Shown piece by piece: positions 10,909 to 22,655 of a stretch of 64,000 bases of DNA. Within the stretch, counting starts at the first letter, position 1. Each line of letters opens with the position of its first letter. A model generated the notes under the pieces. The model saw only the letters and a list, made by a program, of their open reading frames with translations. It had not been told where the DNA came from and ran no database searches. The translations under genes and the position numbers were made by a program. The stretch comes from Megaustenia siamemsis (lineage: Eukaryota; Mollusca; Gastropoda; Stylommatophora; Ariophantidae): contig JAVIAB010000101.1 in the NCBI GenBank assembly GCA_032433765.1, positions 59,836,092 to 59,900,091 of the forward strand, written 5' to 3'.

Positions 10909-12214
10909 CTAAGAAAACATTGAGTGGACTTTTGGAAAGGCAACAAATGTAACACACATTTAATTATAAATATGAATACACATTTGGTCACCGAGCTGAG
11001 ACAAGAAATAATATTCCCAAGTCAAAATAATCGTAATGGAGGTCGGCGCGAGACGCTTTGCGGCTACATCTCTTTAGGATCTTTTAACGCTGGCTGGAAT
11101 GAAGGGTAGACCGCGTTATGAGAACAATTAAGGCTATTACTGAATCAGATCAAAGCATCGTATTGGCTATGAAAGCACGTATCAAATAATCCACGAGTAA
11201 TCAAAGGCCCGGATCACACGATGATTAAAGTACTACAGTTACAACCTTCGGGAAGTCGTACACCCTTGATTACGCTTCAATGTTTGCTAGGCACCGATTA
11301 TTTAAAGTTAACGGGCATTCCAGCCAGACATACTAGCATCTGATGCAACAATAGTTCAAATGTCGCGATGTCTCGAACACGACCTGAGAAGCGGATTTAT
11401 TTTTAACTGAGTGAGAGAGCAACCTTGCAGTGAAACGTATTTGAAACAATAGATTACCGTAGTACAAATTACCGCATCAAATTTAAATTCTTCAAAATTT
11501 TACATTTGTTCAGTGTTAAGACATTACCCACATCCATGTACTTTCCTGATAGCTACTACCAGTGACCCCTAAGTGTTTAAATTGTTTCTATTGTTGTAGA
11601 ATTTGTTTTTCAATTTTGGTAGATGCGATCTTATAATGCGAACAAAAATTCTCAAAATTTCAACAAAGTGGTTGTCTTTTTATACTTTTTTTTTCCTTTT
11701 GACCAGGCAAATTCCCTTAGTCGTCGGCGACTGCAACCAATTCTTTGTAACTCCGGAAATTCAGGGAAAAAAAGCTTTGCAGTAGCCGAGCGTACTGACG
11801 ACTTTACAGCGTTCGTCTGATTAGAGAAAGTTGCAGATCCGGTCCAAGCTGTCTATTCCGGGACATAAATCAACTTGATACAGAAAACCCGAGTTTCCTC
11901 TGTGTGTAAGTCGTAAACACACGCCTGTTTGTCAAAAGTTCAAATAAAATGATACTTTTAGTGTTCCTAATGTTACAATTAATTGGCAGTATTTTGTACT
12001 ACAGGATGTATAGAAACCGCACCACAAATAGGTATCCTAGTTTAAGGGTTTAATTAAAAGCGGCATCGCAGAAACATGACGTCACTGAAATTCCAGCTGG
12101 GCATGGACATTAGACTCTATGAGAGGCTTTTGTGTAAGCAGCTTCTGGTCTATCATCTGAGCAGAATAGAGTGACTTTCAGGTTGAAATAAAGTAGGAGG
12201 CTCACGAGTGAAAA
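10909..12214. other. Intron sequence, possible tRNA-like repeat
   Basis: At 11783-11860 gtagccgagcgtactgac and a degraded cagatccggtcc look like faint A and B boxes, so a decayed SINE is possible. Otherwise nothing. Confidence 0.3.
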
Positions 12215-12350
12215 TTATGATCTCAGAGGGCCTACCCGTCTACAGTATCAAGAAAGTTAAAGGGCAGGAACAATTGATTCACGTGGGTGGGGTTAATGAC
12301 TGCTTCTGATGATCAGATTGCCTGAAGATGAGATGCTCTGTAACAAAATT
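12215..12350 (+). repeat. Interspersed repeat R1, copy 2
   Basis: Contains tcaagaaagttaaagggcag and tctgatgatcagattgcctg in the same order as the copy at 1505. Confidence 0.5.
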
Positions 12351-12361
12351 AGAGTTTCCAT

Positions 12362-12890
12362 TCATAGTAATCATCACATTACTGCTTGAGTATGTGATCA
12401 TACCTCTCCACAACTCTCAATCACGTCAGTTTTGAATCATATTTTGTTATTGACATTCTGTTAAGTCATTCTCTGAAGTAATCTGATATATTTTCTCTCT
12501 GCTTATCTCTATATATTCATCACTCAATTTTCCAACTTTCCTCAATATACTCCAGCTGTTCCATTCTCATTATATGGCCAAAAAATGATGATTGTTTCTT
12601 CCTAATATTCAAAATTATCTCTCTTTTTGCTTTTGTCTTTTTTCAATACTCTACTGAGCTGTCAATGGTATTTTCAATATTCGTCTTTAAAATCACCATT
12701 CTACAGCCTCCAGTAATTTTCTTGTTTGTTGTCATATTGCTTGTAATTCACATCTATAAGTTAAAACTTGCACTACGTAACATTTAAGAACTTCTTTTCT
12801 TGCCTCCAATGTCATAATAATAGCAATATTAATTTTTTTGTAATTCTATCAAGCGACACATAACATGCGGCAGAAATAGACCGAATATAC
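12362..12890 (-). mobile_element. RTE-B LINE fragment
   Basis: Minus-strand counterpart of the copy at 53720, recognisable from the 3' end (ctctccacaactctcaatca on the plus strand) through the block before the conserved ESW region. Heavily decayed. Confidence 0.7.
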
Positions 12891-12972
12891 AATACAATTT
12901 GTTAGATCGTCCGATAACTGTCAACTGGCCCCACGGCTATTGAACAAATAAAAACACTAGAGGCAACACGGA

Positions 12973-13473
12973 CACTCATCATTATCATCATCGAGTGCCG
13001 TTTCCGCAACGAAGGTTGGCTAACATGGAGCGCCATTTTGCTCTGTCTCTTGCTTTGATGGTGCAGGTTGCCATCGGTTGATTTGTCCATCTTTTGATGT
13101 TACTCGTCCATGTTAGTCTTGGTCTGCCTCTGCCTCTTTTACCTTGTATTTTCTCCTCCAGGATTACTTTTAGTAGAATGTTGTGTCTTTTATCATGCCC
13201 TAAAAATCGCCTTTGGCTTGTTTGAATTGTGCTTAGTAGTTCTCTTTTCATTTTTAGTTGTTTTAAAACTTCATCGTTTGTTTTCTTTTCCTTCCATCCA
13301 ACTGTACCTATTATTCTATATATCCACATTTCGAAGCTTCAATTATTTGTCCTGTTTTCTTGTCTAATGTCCATGTTTCTGCACCATATAGGAATATTGA
13401 GAAGATGTAACATTTTGCTATTCTTAGTTTTAGCCCTGGTATTATTTGTTTTGATGTTAGTATGTTCTTCGGA
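12973..13473 (-). mobile_element. RTE-A LINE, 5'-truncated copy
   Basis: The tail (catcattatcatcatc on the plus strand) lies at the low end. The frame 12988-13329 encodes the MWIYRIIGTVGWKEKK and RGRPRLTW blocks. Upstream parts are in other frames. Confidence 0.82.
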
Positions 13474-13924
13474 CACGGACACTATACAACACAATCATCA
13501 TCAGCAATTAACAACGGCAAACACATAACAGTACACAGATGCCCGTTTCTGTCAGAAAGCATAATACCACTTGTTATATTTGCCATATATGTGTAACTGT
13601 ATTCACACACACTGTACATTCATACCTTTTGTTTTCCAGCATTATAATATCGAGAGTACTGCATGCCGACACATGTGAGCTCTATTGATGAGTATCAACG
13701 GCGTCCACAAGAAACACTCTAACATCATTTTCTGTGTTCAGATTCTCCCACATTGACGTGATACTGATTTGTTGATTCATTATGTGTAGTATCTTTTATT
13801 ATAGATTCGTTCTTTTCAAAATGTTTATCTATTCTCTAGTCAACCCTTTCCCAATGTTCTCGTATCTTCTACTGTAAAAAAAAAAAACACAAATATGCAT
13901 CCATTCTCACCATAAATGACTGCC
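13474..13924. other. No feature seen
   Basis: No supported structure besides a short A run near 13876. Confidence 0.5.
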
Positions 13925-14280
13925 GACTCCGCATGGAAGATTTGATTTAATGCAATGCCATTTCGCTCTATCTCTTGATTTTATGGTGCAGGTTGTCATA
14001 GGCGATAGTAACCATCTTTTGATGTTACTCGCCTATGTTAGTCTTCGTCTGCCTTTGCCTCTTTTACCTTGTATTTTCCTTTGCAGGATTACTTTTAGTA
14101 GGTGTCTTTTACATGCCGCCAAAAATCTAATGTGGCTTGTCTGAATTGTGCTTAGCAGTCTCATTTTCATTTAGCTTTTTTTTAAAAGAAAAAAAAAACT
14201 TCATTTTTTTTCCACAAAAATCTTCCATTTCCTTTATAAATCCACATTACAAAGGTTTCAAATTTGTGTTCCGTTTTCTA
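13925..14280 (-). mobile_element. RTE-A LINE fragment, decayed
   Basis: Follows the copy at 12973 base by base over the C-terminal part (for example ttgatgttactcgcctatgt), but has lost the tail and contains A/T-rich insertions at 14170-14215. Confidence 0.7.
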
Positions 14281-14954
14281 TAAAACCGTATTAAACATAG
14301 TTTATCGGAACTAAACTACAGCTACAAGAAAGGAGAGTTATGACTTCCGTGTTCTTTGTTTGACACTATGGGAACCGTTGTTATAACCATCGACCGTGCG
14401 TTTGTATCGTGGTGCAGTTCGTTTCCTTCTTTGATATTAAGAACATGAAGATCAGCCAAACAACATGTGAGAAGCCTTGATTTATGACGTTTAATTCACC
14501 ATCGCAATATCCTAAGCTTGTTTGTTCACACATATACATCGATGTGTTGATTCAAGAATATCTGGCAGGCGTTTGTTTCTGCTTTTGCGTTGATTTTTTG
14601 GACAAACTGAGGACCTCCACATTTTCTCTTCCACGACATATGTTGATTATTTTACTTACGCCTTGTGCAAACAACAAATCCAAGTTCTGAAATACAAAAG
14701 TGATGTTTTAATTAATTTTGTCCCCTCAACAAAGCCATCTACGATTTGTTGACCTATTGACAATGTATAAAGTGACTGTCATATTTGACTGTCACTCGTT
14801 TTATGTCGAACTCTTTAATCGTATACTTGATCTTGTATCCGTATTCCCAAGTTAGACGCTTTAGATGTGATGTCTTATCTGGCCATTGTTGAGCAGAATA
14901 GATGACAAAGTGCAAATGTTATGGAAACGACGAAACAAAAAGTGAACAAAGTGT
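14281..14954. other. Intron sequence around micro-exon 18
   Basis: Nothing recognised besides the exon at 14660-14686. Confidence 0.5.
14660..14686 (-). CDS. Micro-exon 18 (27 nt), NLDLLFAQG
   Basis: The acceptor is acttttgtatttcag and the donor GTAAGTAAAATAATC. The next intron is 3,751 bp and carries two RTE fragments. Confidence 0.7.
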
Positions 14955-15242
14955 TATCATCATCAAGTATCGGGCCTGCTGGCGTTGGTGATCATGTCTC
15001 TCCACAACATTCGATCACGACAGTCATTTATCATTTCTGTTGTTGACCTTCTGCCAAGCCATTCTCTTAAGCTGTCTGGCATTTTTTTTCTCTTTGCTTC
15101 CCTCTATCTCTTCGACCCTCATTTACCCAGTTGTTACAATATATTCCAATTGTTCTCTTCTCATTACATGGCCAGAAAATGATGAATGTTTCTTCCTAAT
15201 ATTGGAAATTACTTTTCTTTTTGTTTTGACCTCTTAAAGGGT
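14955..15242 (-). mobile_element. RTE-B LINE 3' fragment
   Basis: Begins with the tail (catcatcaagtatcgggcct on the plus strand) and carries the same C-terminal region as 31882 and 54890. Truncated. Confidence 0.75.
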
Positions 15243-15796
15243 TATAGTATGAAAAAAAAGTATAACATAAAGTGTGTGCAATATTTTCTTCTATAGTCAA
15301 TGGACAGTATAATCACACTTTCTTTACGGTTCACACATACTTTAAACTCATGTTTTATATTCTCCAGAATTATAATATCGACATACGTTATTTCACCTAC
15401 TTCTATAACGCTACTGGTACACATAACTTACCACTGACGTGGTTACACTGTTAACATTATAGACAAACTGGGAATACACGACGTTAAATATTGCATGAAT
15501 ACATTAGAACACCTATTCTGTTAAATACATAACACATTTATTCAGTATATTTAAACACAAGTACGATGAGTTAATGGAGAGTTCCAGAATTTGGTAGATT
15601 GATTCTTGTGTGTTGAGCATGTCTGATTTCAAAAAGTAGAAGTGAACGTCATTTGCTGAAAACTGCACACATTGAGCTTGACTAAGTTGCGTCCACTTTA
15701 GAACCATGTCATCTGCTATGATATGAACCGTCTAAATACGACTACCACGGGATAATCGGAACGCTATATACATTATCATATTTTGATATAATATTG
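15243..15796. other. Intron sequence around micro-exon 17
   Basis: A 21-nt window at 15345 with GTATGT donor and a GAG acceptor was considered as an exon and not accepted. Nothing else. Confidence 0.4.
15432..15467 (-). CDS. Micro-exon 17 (36 nt), FVYNVNSVTTSV
   Basis: The donor is GTAAGTTATG and the chosen acceptor cgtgtattcccag. A nearer AG would give 16 nt, which breaks the phase. The 36-nt reading is open and hydrophobic at 1, 5 and 8. Confidence 0.5.
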
Positions 15797-16392
15797 TGTA
15801 ACAATTCTAACTACCTAGGACATACTATAACCAATGATGGAAAATGCAAAACTGAAATTAAAAAAAAGAATGGGTATGGCAATTAGTAATTTTAATACCA
15901 TGAAATTATACTAACAACAAAACAAATATCAGCAGGGCTGAAACTAAGAATGACAAAATGTTACATCTTCTCAATATTCCTGTATGGTGCAGAAACATGG
16001 ACATTAGACAAGAAAACAGAACAGACAATTGAAGCCTTTGAAATGTGGATTTATAGAAAAATATGTAGAATTGGATGGAAACAAAAGATAACAAACGATG
16101 AAGTTTTAAAACAACTAAAATAAAAAGAGAGCTGCTGAACACAATTAAGACAAGACACATTACATTTTTGGGGCATGTTAAAAGACACAACATCCTACCA
16201 AAAGTAATATTGGAAGGAAAAATACAAGACAAAAGAGGCAGAGGCAGAGGCAGACCAAGACTAACATGGACGAGTAACATCAAAAGATAGACAAGTCATT
16301 CTATGTCAGCCTGCACCACCAAAGCAAGAAACAGAGTAGAATGGCGATCCATGGTAGCCAACCTTCGTTGCGGAGAGGGCACACAATGCTGA
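15797..16392 (+). mobile_element. RTE-A LINE, 5'-truncated copy
   Basis: Starts at the YNYLGHTI block (octaactacctagg-like), includes ETWTLDKKTEQ and ends with a short GAT-like tail. Frame breaks near 15870 and 16120. Confidence 0.8.
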
Positions 16393-16894
16393 TGATGAAC
16401 AATTCTTAATAAATACAAGAGGCGTAAACGCTTCTAGTACGCCCGTGTGGTCCTGAGCAACAGTCGTATGGTATATTGTAATTGTCTGAGGTGGTCCTAG
16501 AATTGAAAGTTGTATGTAGAAGGTGAGCGTTGTATCCTCACCTTCAAGGATCTGGCCTGGGTAGACGGGTTGATATCAATGAAAATTATATATTTGGTAA
16601 TTTACTAGTTTAGTGGGTCATATTAAGTATGTCTTATGACAGTATCGTCCCCTAACACTTTATTTTCTTGCTCTAGAATATTTCATGAGATGAACCCTGG
16701 GTTAGGTTTATGGATTGCCTACAACTAACCATAAATCTAACCCTAAAACTTGACAACAAATTAAAATATGTGTACACGTAATAGAGACAAATGATAATTC
16801 AAGTATGCCCCGTCAGTGAGGGTAGATCATTCGTTTGGCAGAAATAATTTGAGAAACTAAACTCGTAAATTACCTATATAGATGACTTGGTGCA
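16393..16894. other. Intron sequence with a small hairpin
   Basis: gaaggtgag and ctcaccttc form a perfect 9-bp inverted pair near 16519-16547. No gene recognised. Confidence 0.4.
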
Positions 16895-17456
16895 TACGTC
16901 ATGACTACGAGTAGCATGACAATGGAGGTGATGGCAGTGACCAAGGCATTCAAATGGTTAGAGTCACAAGGCTACATCCACGCATGTATACTGAGTGATT
17001 CGATGAGCATGACAAAATAAGTGGAGCCAGGCTATATACGCATGCAATGGGTAGAGTCAATGCAGAAGTCCAAAATACGTAAGGTCACCTTTAGCTATGT
17101 CCCTGGACATGCGTGAGTATAGGGAAATAAAAGAGCGGACAGGTTGGCTAGCTGCGCTGTCGTTGAGGACGGGCAACCAATGGATCGGGCGGACATCATC
17201 AATGCCCTCCGAGATGTGGGAAAAGCACATGAATCGACAAACACAGATTCACGTCACTTTTTGGATGATGGAGATGGAATTTAAGATGGGCACAGCCAGA
17301 AATGAGAAACTTAGTGGACGTGTAAGAGGACATATCAACCAACACAGAATTGTAGTCGGCAGTCGCTGGACACTGTGGGACTTGCTGAGGACGAGATCTG
17401 AGCACCTATGGACATGTTCGAAGTGCAATGATGATGACCCGTAAATAACTCAAGTA
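16895..17456 (+). mobile_element. RNase H LINE, C-terminal fragment
   Basis: Parallel to 39600-40169: the MTMEVMAVTKAFKWLES block, the VPGHA block and the C-terminal HLWTCSKCNDDDP. Contains stops. Followed by a TA-rich tract, as at the end of the large copy. Confidence 0.8.
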
Positions 17457-17574
17457 CCTATATTATATATGCATATATATATATATATATACACATATGG
17501 CCTGTGGAGTCTTGTTGGACAGTTGGTACCATGGAATCATGATAAGTCAGCAGTTTGATAAAGCATTAGTGTCT

Positions 17575-17860
17575 CATACTGGGTGTTGCTTTACTAAAAT
17601 CCTTTCCCGTGGCTGAATTTTCCAATCATGGACAGAATGATCCATCCACAGAACGAGCAATGTGTGCACGCGGTACCTGGCCTTGTCTCCTTTCTGTTTC
17701 GCCTTTTGTTTTCTGAATTTGACATCAGCACTGTCTCGATAGTTGATGTGCCATTTTTTTTATGTTTGCTCTCCATGTGCTACGACCCGCAGCTACGTTT
17801 TCCCAGTTCCTTTGTTTTATAGAAAATTCCCCCCAAGGAAGCCCTGCAAACACCCTTATA
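17575..17860 (-). mobile_element. LINE C-terminal fragment with C2H2-like finger
   Basis: The frame 17594-17776 ends in CTHCSFCGW and an IGKFSH block, like the zinc finger that closes some metazoan LINE ORFs. The copy at 23105 (plus) shares the preceding K-N-x-T-S block and an upstream tgtttgcag-gcttccttg segment. Confidence 0.6.
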
Positions 17861-17999
17861 TCTCAGCACTGATCTCTTTCTGTCCTTAAGTTCGATTTTT
17901 GTTCAATGGGAGTTTGGCTCTTTTAAGACATTAGAGTTAGTTACTTTCCAATCATTTGTTCATTATATTAAAATCGTTGTTTCTTTATTTCCATTTTTT

Positions 18000-18020
18000 T
18001 TTTTTTTTTTTTTTTTTTTT
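18000..18020. repeat. Poly-T tract
   Basis: A run of more than 25 T covering about 17993-18020, directly before a tRNA-like SINE head. Confidence 0.95.
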
Positions 18021-18021
18021 A

Positions 18022-18290
18022 AGGGAGATTGGTTAATCTCGAAGCAGGACGCCAGTTTCGATACAGAAAGGGTGTGAGTTCAAATCTCGTCTGAATCATT
18101 AACGATTTCTATCTGTGATTTATATTTGTGATGTCTCTCTGTGGCAACCACCCCTGTTCTCAACACCGAGATCCGGCTTGAAAGGTCAACCAATCATCGG
18201 CAAAGAAGAATATGAGTACCTCCGAACACGGAGTTATTGCCGCTGTGGCGAGGGATCGTTGTGCACACGGCTGTCATGAATTAAGAACGA
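18022..18290 (+). mobile_element. tRNA-derived SINE (family 2), probable
   Basis: ggttaatctcgaagcagg looks like an A box region and gagttcaaatctc is a good B box 40 bp later, followed by a structured body. No target duplication found. Confidence 0.55.
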
Positions 18291-18293
18291 ATT

Positions 18294-18422
18294 AACACTT
18301 ACAATTCAATTACTTATTTCTTGGGACTTCGCCATTAACACTTACAATTCAATTACTTATCTCTTGGGACTTCGCCATTAACACTTACAATTCAATTACT
18401 TATCTCTAGGGACTTCGCCAGG
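18294..18422. repeat. 43-bp tandem repeat, three copies
   Basis: Unit attaacacttacaattcaat plus tacttatctcttgggacttcgcc, three nearly identical copies, so the duplication is recent. Confidence 0.95.
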
Positions 18423-18489
18423 GTGAAAGCTGGCGAACGCAAACAAAACAAAAAAATAATAAAATGTAGTTGTAGATCACGTTACTTAC

Positions 18490-18519
18490 TGTCACTGTTT
18501 CCTTGATAGCATTGAGTAT
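18490..18519 (-). CDS. Micro-exon 16 (30 nt), ILNAIKETVT
   Basis: The acceptor is cgatgtgttctcag and the donor GTAAGTAACGTGATC, nearly identical to the donor of exon 10. Hydrophobic at 1, 5 and 9. Confidence 0.75.
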
Positions 18520-18769
18520 CTGAGAACACATCGACATTTATTTCAGAAAAAGCACAATTTCTAGTAAAAATACCAAACGTATACTCTTTTTTCCTTATTC
18601 TCATCCTATCTTACTTCCTACTATCAGTTTCGAATAATAACATATTACACTTCTTGTTTTTCTCGAAATTGGTTCCATTATATTCTGATGCTGCCTTTAT
18701 GGAATATCTTCATTCTTGTAACGCTATCTTTTTGTGTCCACCACAATATTTTTGCTGACATTTTGCCGA

Positions 18770-18950
18770 TCTTTCTTTCTTTATTTTTTTTTCTTTCTTT
18801 CTTTCTTTTTTTTTTTTTCTTTCTTTCTTTCTTTCTTTCTTTCTTTATTTCTTTCTTTCTGTATTTCTTTCTTGCTTTATTTATTTCTTTCTTTCTTTAT
18901 TTCTTTCTTTCTTTCTTTCTTTATTTCTTTCTGTATTTCTTTCTTTCTTC
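18770..18950. repeat. (TTTC)n microsatellite
   Basis: Imperfect TTTC array. The two long open frames across it are products of the repeat. Confidence 0.95.
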
Positions 18951-18959
18951 ATCTCCTTT

Positions 18960-19150
18960 TGTACCCGTTCAGATGTCGAGGGATATCTCCAGTTCTCATT
19001 CTTGTGGATATTCTTTCAGACTGATTGTGGCCAATGCAACATTCTGCGAATAGCACTCTAGCTGCTGATGATGGTAATAAATTTTGCGACATTCTTTCTA
19101 GATGTGCAAACCATTTCAATCATTGTTTCTTTATGTAGCTTATGATTGAT
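18960..19150 (-). mobile_element. LINE C-terminal scrap, possible
   Basis: Minus-strand translation gives LKWFAHLERM followed by SSAARVLFAE, similar to the fragment at 26790. Weak, but both blocks are in order. Confidence 0.4.
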
Positions 19151-19329
19151 TCAATGCCTACTCTTTCTCATATAACATCATTCCTGATTCGTTCTCTTTT
19201 TTAACATTTTCTGATCCAGCCCATATATTTGTCATTTCTGCTCACCGCAGACTGCTTACTCGAACAGTTATTCATGTTTTACTTATTCCACTCCAAAGAA
19301 AATATAGTCACGTTACCTTTGATGCCCCG

Positions 19330-19636
19330 AATCATATTTTCTTATTAAAATAGAATACTATGTTTATGGAGGGTTTAATTCTCACATAGGATTTGGTGTA
19401 ATCTCACATGTAGAATACTGGACAATATGACTACATAAATAGTTCTACAGGATTGTTCCCCCCTCCCCCCGGTACACAGACACGAGAAGAGCAATGTAGT
19501 CCACGCCCACCTCCCTGGAAGAGAAACTATATGTGGCAATCGATTCGCTTAAACAGACAGCTGACTTGATGAGAGAGTCTGGAATCCTACTCTGATTGTG
19601 TCTTCATCACACAGAGAGAGAGAAAGACATGCAGAA
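19330..19636. other. No feature seen
   Basis: Nothing supported. Confidence 0.5.
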
Positions 19637-19895
19637 CGAATGTGAATAGATAGATGGATGGATGGGTGGATGAATGAACTGATGGATGGATCGATGGATA
19701 GATGGATGGATGGATGCTGGGTGGGTGGGTGGATGAATGGACTTATGGATGGTCTGAAGGATGGATCGATGGATAGATGTATGGACTAATGGATGGATCG
19801 AATGGATAGATGGATGAATGGATTGATGGGTGGGTGGATGAATGAATGTGTGGATGGATGGGTGCACTTATAGATGGATCTATGTATAGATGGAT
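19637..19895. repeat. (GGAT)n minisatellite
   Basis: Imperfect tggatgga array with gggtgggtgg variants. A minus-strand open frame of isoleucine-, histidine- and proline-rich repeats is a by-product. Confidence 0.95.
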
Positions 19896-20009
19896 AGATA
19901 ACAAAAGCATTCAAAAATACTGGATGTAGCCGCTGAACTTTACGGTTTTGTCTAAACTACAACAATAGAGTAGATGAACAGGGAACATTCAATGCTGCGA
20001 TAATGCTCC

Positions 20010-20130
20010 TAGGGAACAAGTGCTGGGGTGTAGTAAACACTCATACAAAGTGTGTTGACATTTTTACAAGAAAGGACAATACAAGGTATATTGACGTTTC
20101 GGTCTAGATAAGGTCTTCTTCAGAAAAGAT
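20010..20130 (-). mobile_element. Penelope-type end with hammerhead-like motif, decayed
   Basis: Read on the minus strand, ctgaagaagacc is followed by gaccgaaacgtc, the arrangement of the Penelope hammerhead region. The CTGATGA box has a substitution and the stem II partners no longer pair well. The copy at 21540 is related. Confidence 0.5.
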
Positions 20131-20994
20131 GGACAACAAAAACGAGCAGACAAATGAAATGAAGATAACCTATACTACATGTTATGAAGTCACCAAAACT
20201 AATAAATAAAACAAATGAAAAAATGAGAAAAAAATACGTATGGACAATATAGTATAGTACATGTTATGAAATAAGCAAAATATCAACAGCCGATCAAAAG
20301 GAAAGGAATTATACTATACATTTTAAAAAAAGTTAAACAGCTGCTGTATAAGAATAGCGTCGTTACGAGTCCACAGACGGGCAGGTAGTAGTTATGTATG
20401 TGAATCTATCTGATCTCGGTGGGGACTTCTTCGTTATGTCTAAGCATCAACGATTAATTGCATTTGACTGTCATCGTATTTTGTATCGTGTCTTGAGAAC
20501 AAACTGCATTGGTTCTTTTTTCTACCCAGTCCCTGGTAGTTTTATACAAATTCACTTTATCACGAAGGTTCGTTTCTTATTTTTGTGTTAATTAGAGTGC
20601 ACGTTTCTGTTATGTGAGAATCATAATCACTGCATATCAATCACTCCCATAAGTGATCCGATCTTCTTTAAGAAATACGGAGGAAAACGCTGCATAGTGC
20701 ATACGAGATCTGTTTCACAATCTGAGAAATTGTTCGGATTCCGAAACTAGGCAGGTTTCAAAGTAGCCTAACAAGCGTAACATCATCTTTTGAGTTAAAA
20801 TATTGCAGGGTGTTACATATGCCAGGAGAGAGAGGGGAATATCAGAATTGTGTCATGCAATATGCTTATGTGCAATACTGGAGATATCAGAAGCTCGCAT
20901 ATATTATATGTAAAATATACAAATAATGATATAGAGTTGCTAAATTAATAAACAGTCAAAGCAAACTATGACATTTCTGACAAAACGCCGTCAC
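20131..20994. other. No gene recognised
   Basis: A short direct repeat (actacatgttatgaa and tagtacatgttatgaa) occurs at about 20174 and 20255. The 65-codon frame at 20394 matches nothing. Confidence 0.4.
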
Positions 20995-21008
20995 ATGTAT
21001 AAGAAACA

Positions 21009-21373
21009 TGGTGTCCGGTTAGCGCAATCGATAGGCGGTTGGCTTACCACGGCAACAGCCGGGGTTCGTACCCTGGCGAGGACACCTGGGTTTTACTAAT
21101 TCCCTAAAAATTAGTAGGAGCCGCGATAGCTCAGTGGTTAGTGAACTGGACTACTACGGACAAGGGGTAGGGTTCGATCCCAACCGACGGCTCCGGGTTC
21201 ACCCAGCCTTAAATGGGTACCGGATTTTTTCTGGGAAAGTAAAAGCAGCACGGGCGTAATACCGACCACATTACCCCAAAAATCATGAGCTGAAGGTCTG
21301 TAAAATATAGGGTCACTAACACCATATTTCCCTATACGCCACTCGGCGTGACGGGGGGTACTTTTACTTTTTT
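21009..21373 (+). mobile_element. Double-headed tRNA-derived SINE
   Basis: A first tRNA-like head (21011-21087: ggttagcgcaatcgatagg as A box, ggggttcgtaccc as B box, ends gtgtcc and ggacac complementary) is followed by a 30-bp linker and a complete family-1 SINE (21117-21373). The whole 365-bp block is bounded by the 14-bp atgtataagaaaca at 20995-21008 and 21374-21387. So both heads moved as one unit. The first head is a tRNA-like sequence and not a plausible functional tRNA gene because its T stem pairs badly. Confidence 0.82.
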
Positions 21374-21539
21374 ATGTATAAGAAACAAGCTATATAAATG
21401 AAACACATAAATACAAGGCATAAAACACAACCTGATCTAAACAATGGCCGGAGAAGACGGTGGTCAGGATGTTCGTAGAGGCCGATTATAAGATTAGGGA
21501 ACGAGCAAATAAATGTAATGTTGCTATAAACTGGTAGCA

Positions 21540-21665
21540 AGGAGTCAGTAGTGGGGTGTGAAATATACTACTTCATTGTATGGGGACAGCTTTACATGAA
21601 AGGAATACAACAAAATACTAATGTCTGGACCTACATGCGACCTTCTTCAGACGACAACGATAACA
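21540..21665 (-). mobile_element. Penelope-type end with hammerhead-like motif, decayed
   Basis: On the minus strand ctgaagaaggtcgcatg is followed by taggtccagacatt; similar flanks to 20010 (gtggggtgtgaaatatacta against ctggggtgtagtaaacac). The GAAA box is lost. Confidence 0.4.
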
Positions 21666-21763
21666 AACGATGAGACACTGATAAATGTTACTACATCTAG
21701 AATGATAAGGACTGGTAAGTGAAAGAGAAGTGGACAGAGGGATAAGATACGAGATGGTGATAT

Positions 21764-21795
<32 letters not shown>

Positions 21796-22272
21796 AAGAG
21801 AGTTGTGCTACATGATGTAGTATAGGTTGCAATAAATGTAGAAATATAAGAGTAATAGTAAAAGATCATTCTATATAACATTAGACTTAACTGGTAGAAT
21901 TCCTCACGCTCACACTGGTTATAAGATTAATAGACAGTAGGGCAGATAGAATTGAACTGAACCAAAAGGAGACAACCTGTGAAAAATTATAAGTGGGTCG
22001 CATGAGGAATGATGAAAGAATGTATCCCATAGGGTACAATAAAAATGATAAAAAAGAGGAAAAGGGAGAGAAGATATAGGAGTAATGTAGTAGAAGTAAG
22101 ACGAGTGACGATGAGCGATAACAGACAAGAAATACGTACCGGCAGTATATACACATGGAGATAAGGCACATGCATCAGATATATAAATGTTTAAATACAA
22201 AATATGTAAACATTTGATATGTGTTCTTGTAACCGCATATATTATAAATAGCTTCTATTTCATCTGACTTAC
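21666..22272. other. No gene recognised; (GA)n tract
   Basis: An AG microsatellite at about 21764-21790. The minus-strand open frames at 21618-22200 are low in complexity and match nothing known. Confidence 0.4.
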
Positions 22273-22293
22273 CTCTTCTACCAATTGTTCGAC
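22273..22293 (-). CDS. Micro-exon 15 (21 nt), VEQLVEE
   Basis: The acceptor carries a long T run (gttttttttttaaattgtag) and the donor is GTAAGTCAG. The peptide is one heptad with hydrophobic residues at 1, 4 and 5. Confidence 0.72.
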
Positions 22294-22655
22294 CTACAAT
22301 TTAAAAAAAAACAGAGATGATAGTTTAGAAAATGTATTTCTCTACACATTACAGGGTAATTGTTATTTTAAAATGATGGTTCTCGAGAAATGCTAGTAAC
22401 AAAATATTAGTTAAGTAATAATGTTCTAGTACACATTTATCATTCATTCAACAACTAAACGGATTTAAACTTCAGGTCCGTCCAAAGATGGTGGTGTGGT
22501 TTCTTTGGCTCAGGGTGAACCCACGTCGACTGGATTTGGCCAGTGTATAACGTGGACACAGGTTCTACACCATGTGACTGAGCGAGTGCACGTGAGTCTA
22601 GACCATCCACAGCAACGACGTTCAGCGACTATATCAATCATGACTACAGTACGTC
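22294..22655. other. No feature seen
   Basis: The frame 22496-22720 overlaps the end of the next LINE fragment; I see no independent gene. Confidence 0.4.

Noticed and set aside
18688..19053. Long plus-strand open frames rich in phenylalanine, serine and leucine
   Set aside because: They are translations of the TTTC microsatellite.
19607..19867. Histidine-, isoleucine- and proline-rich minus-strand frame
   Set aside because: By-product of the GGAT array.
21011..21087. Functional tRNA gene
   Set aside because: The acceptor ends pair, but the T stem does not, the anticodon loop is ambiguous and the sequence lies inside a retroposed unit with target duplication.
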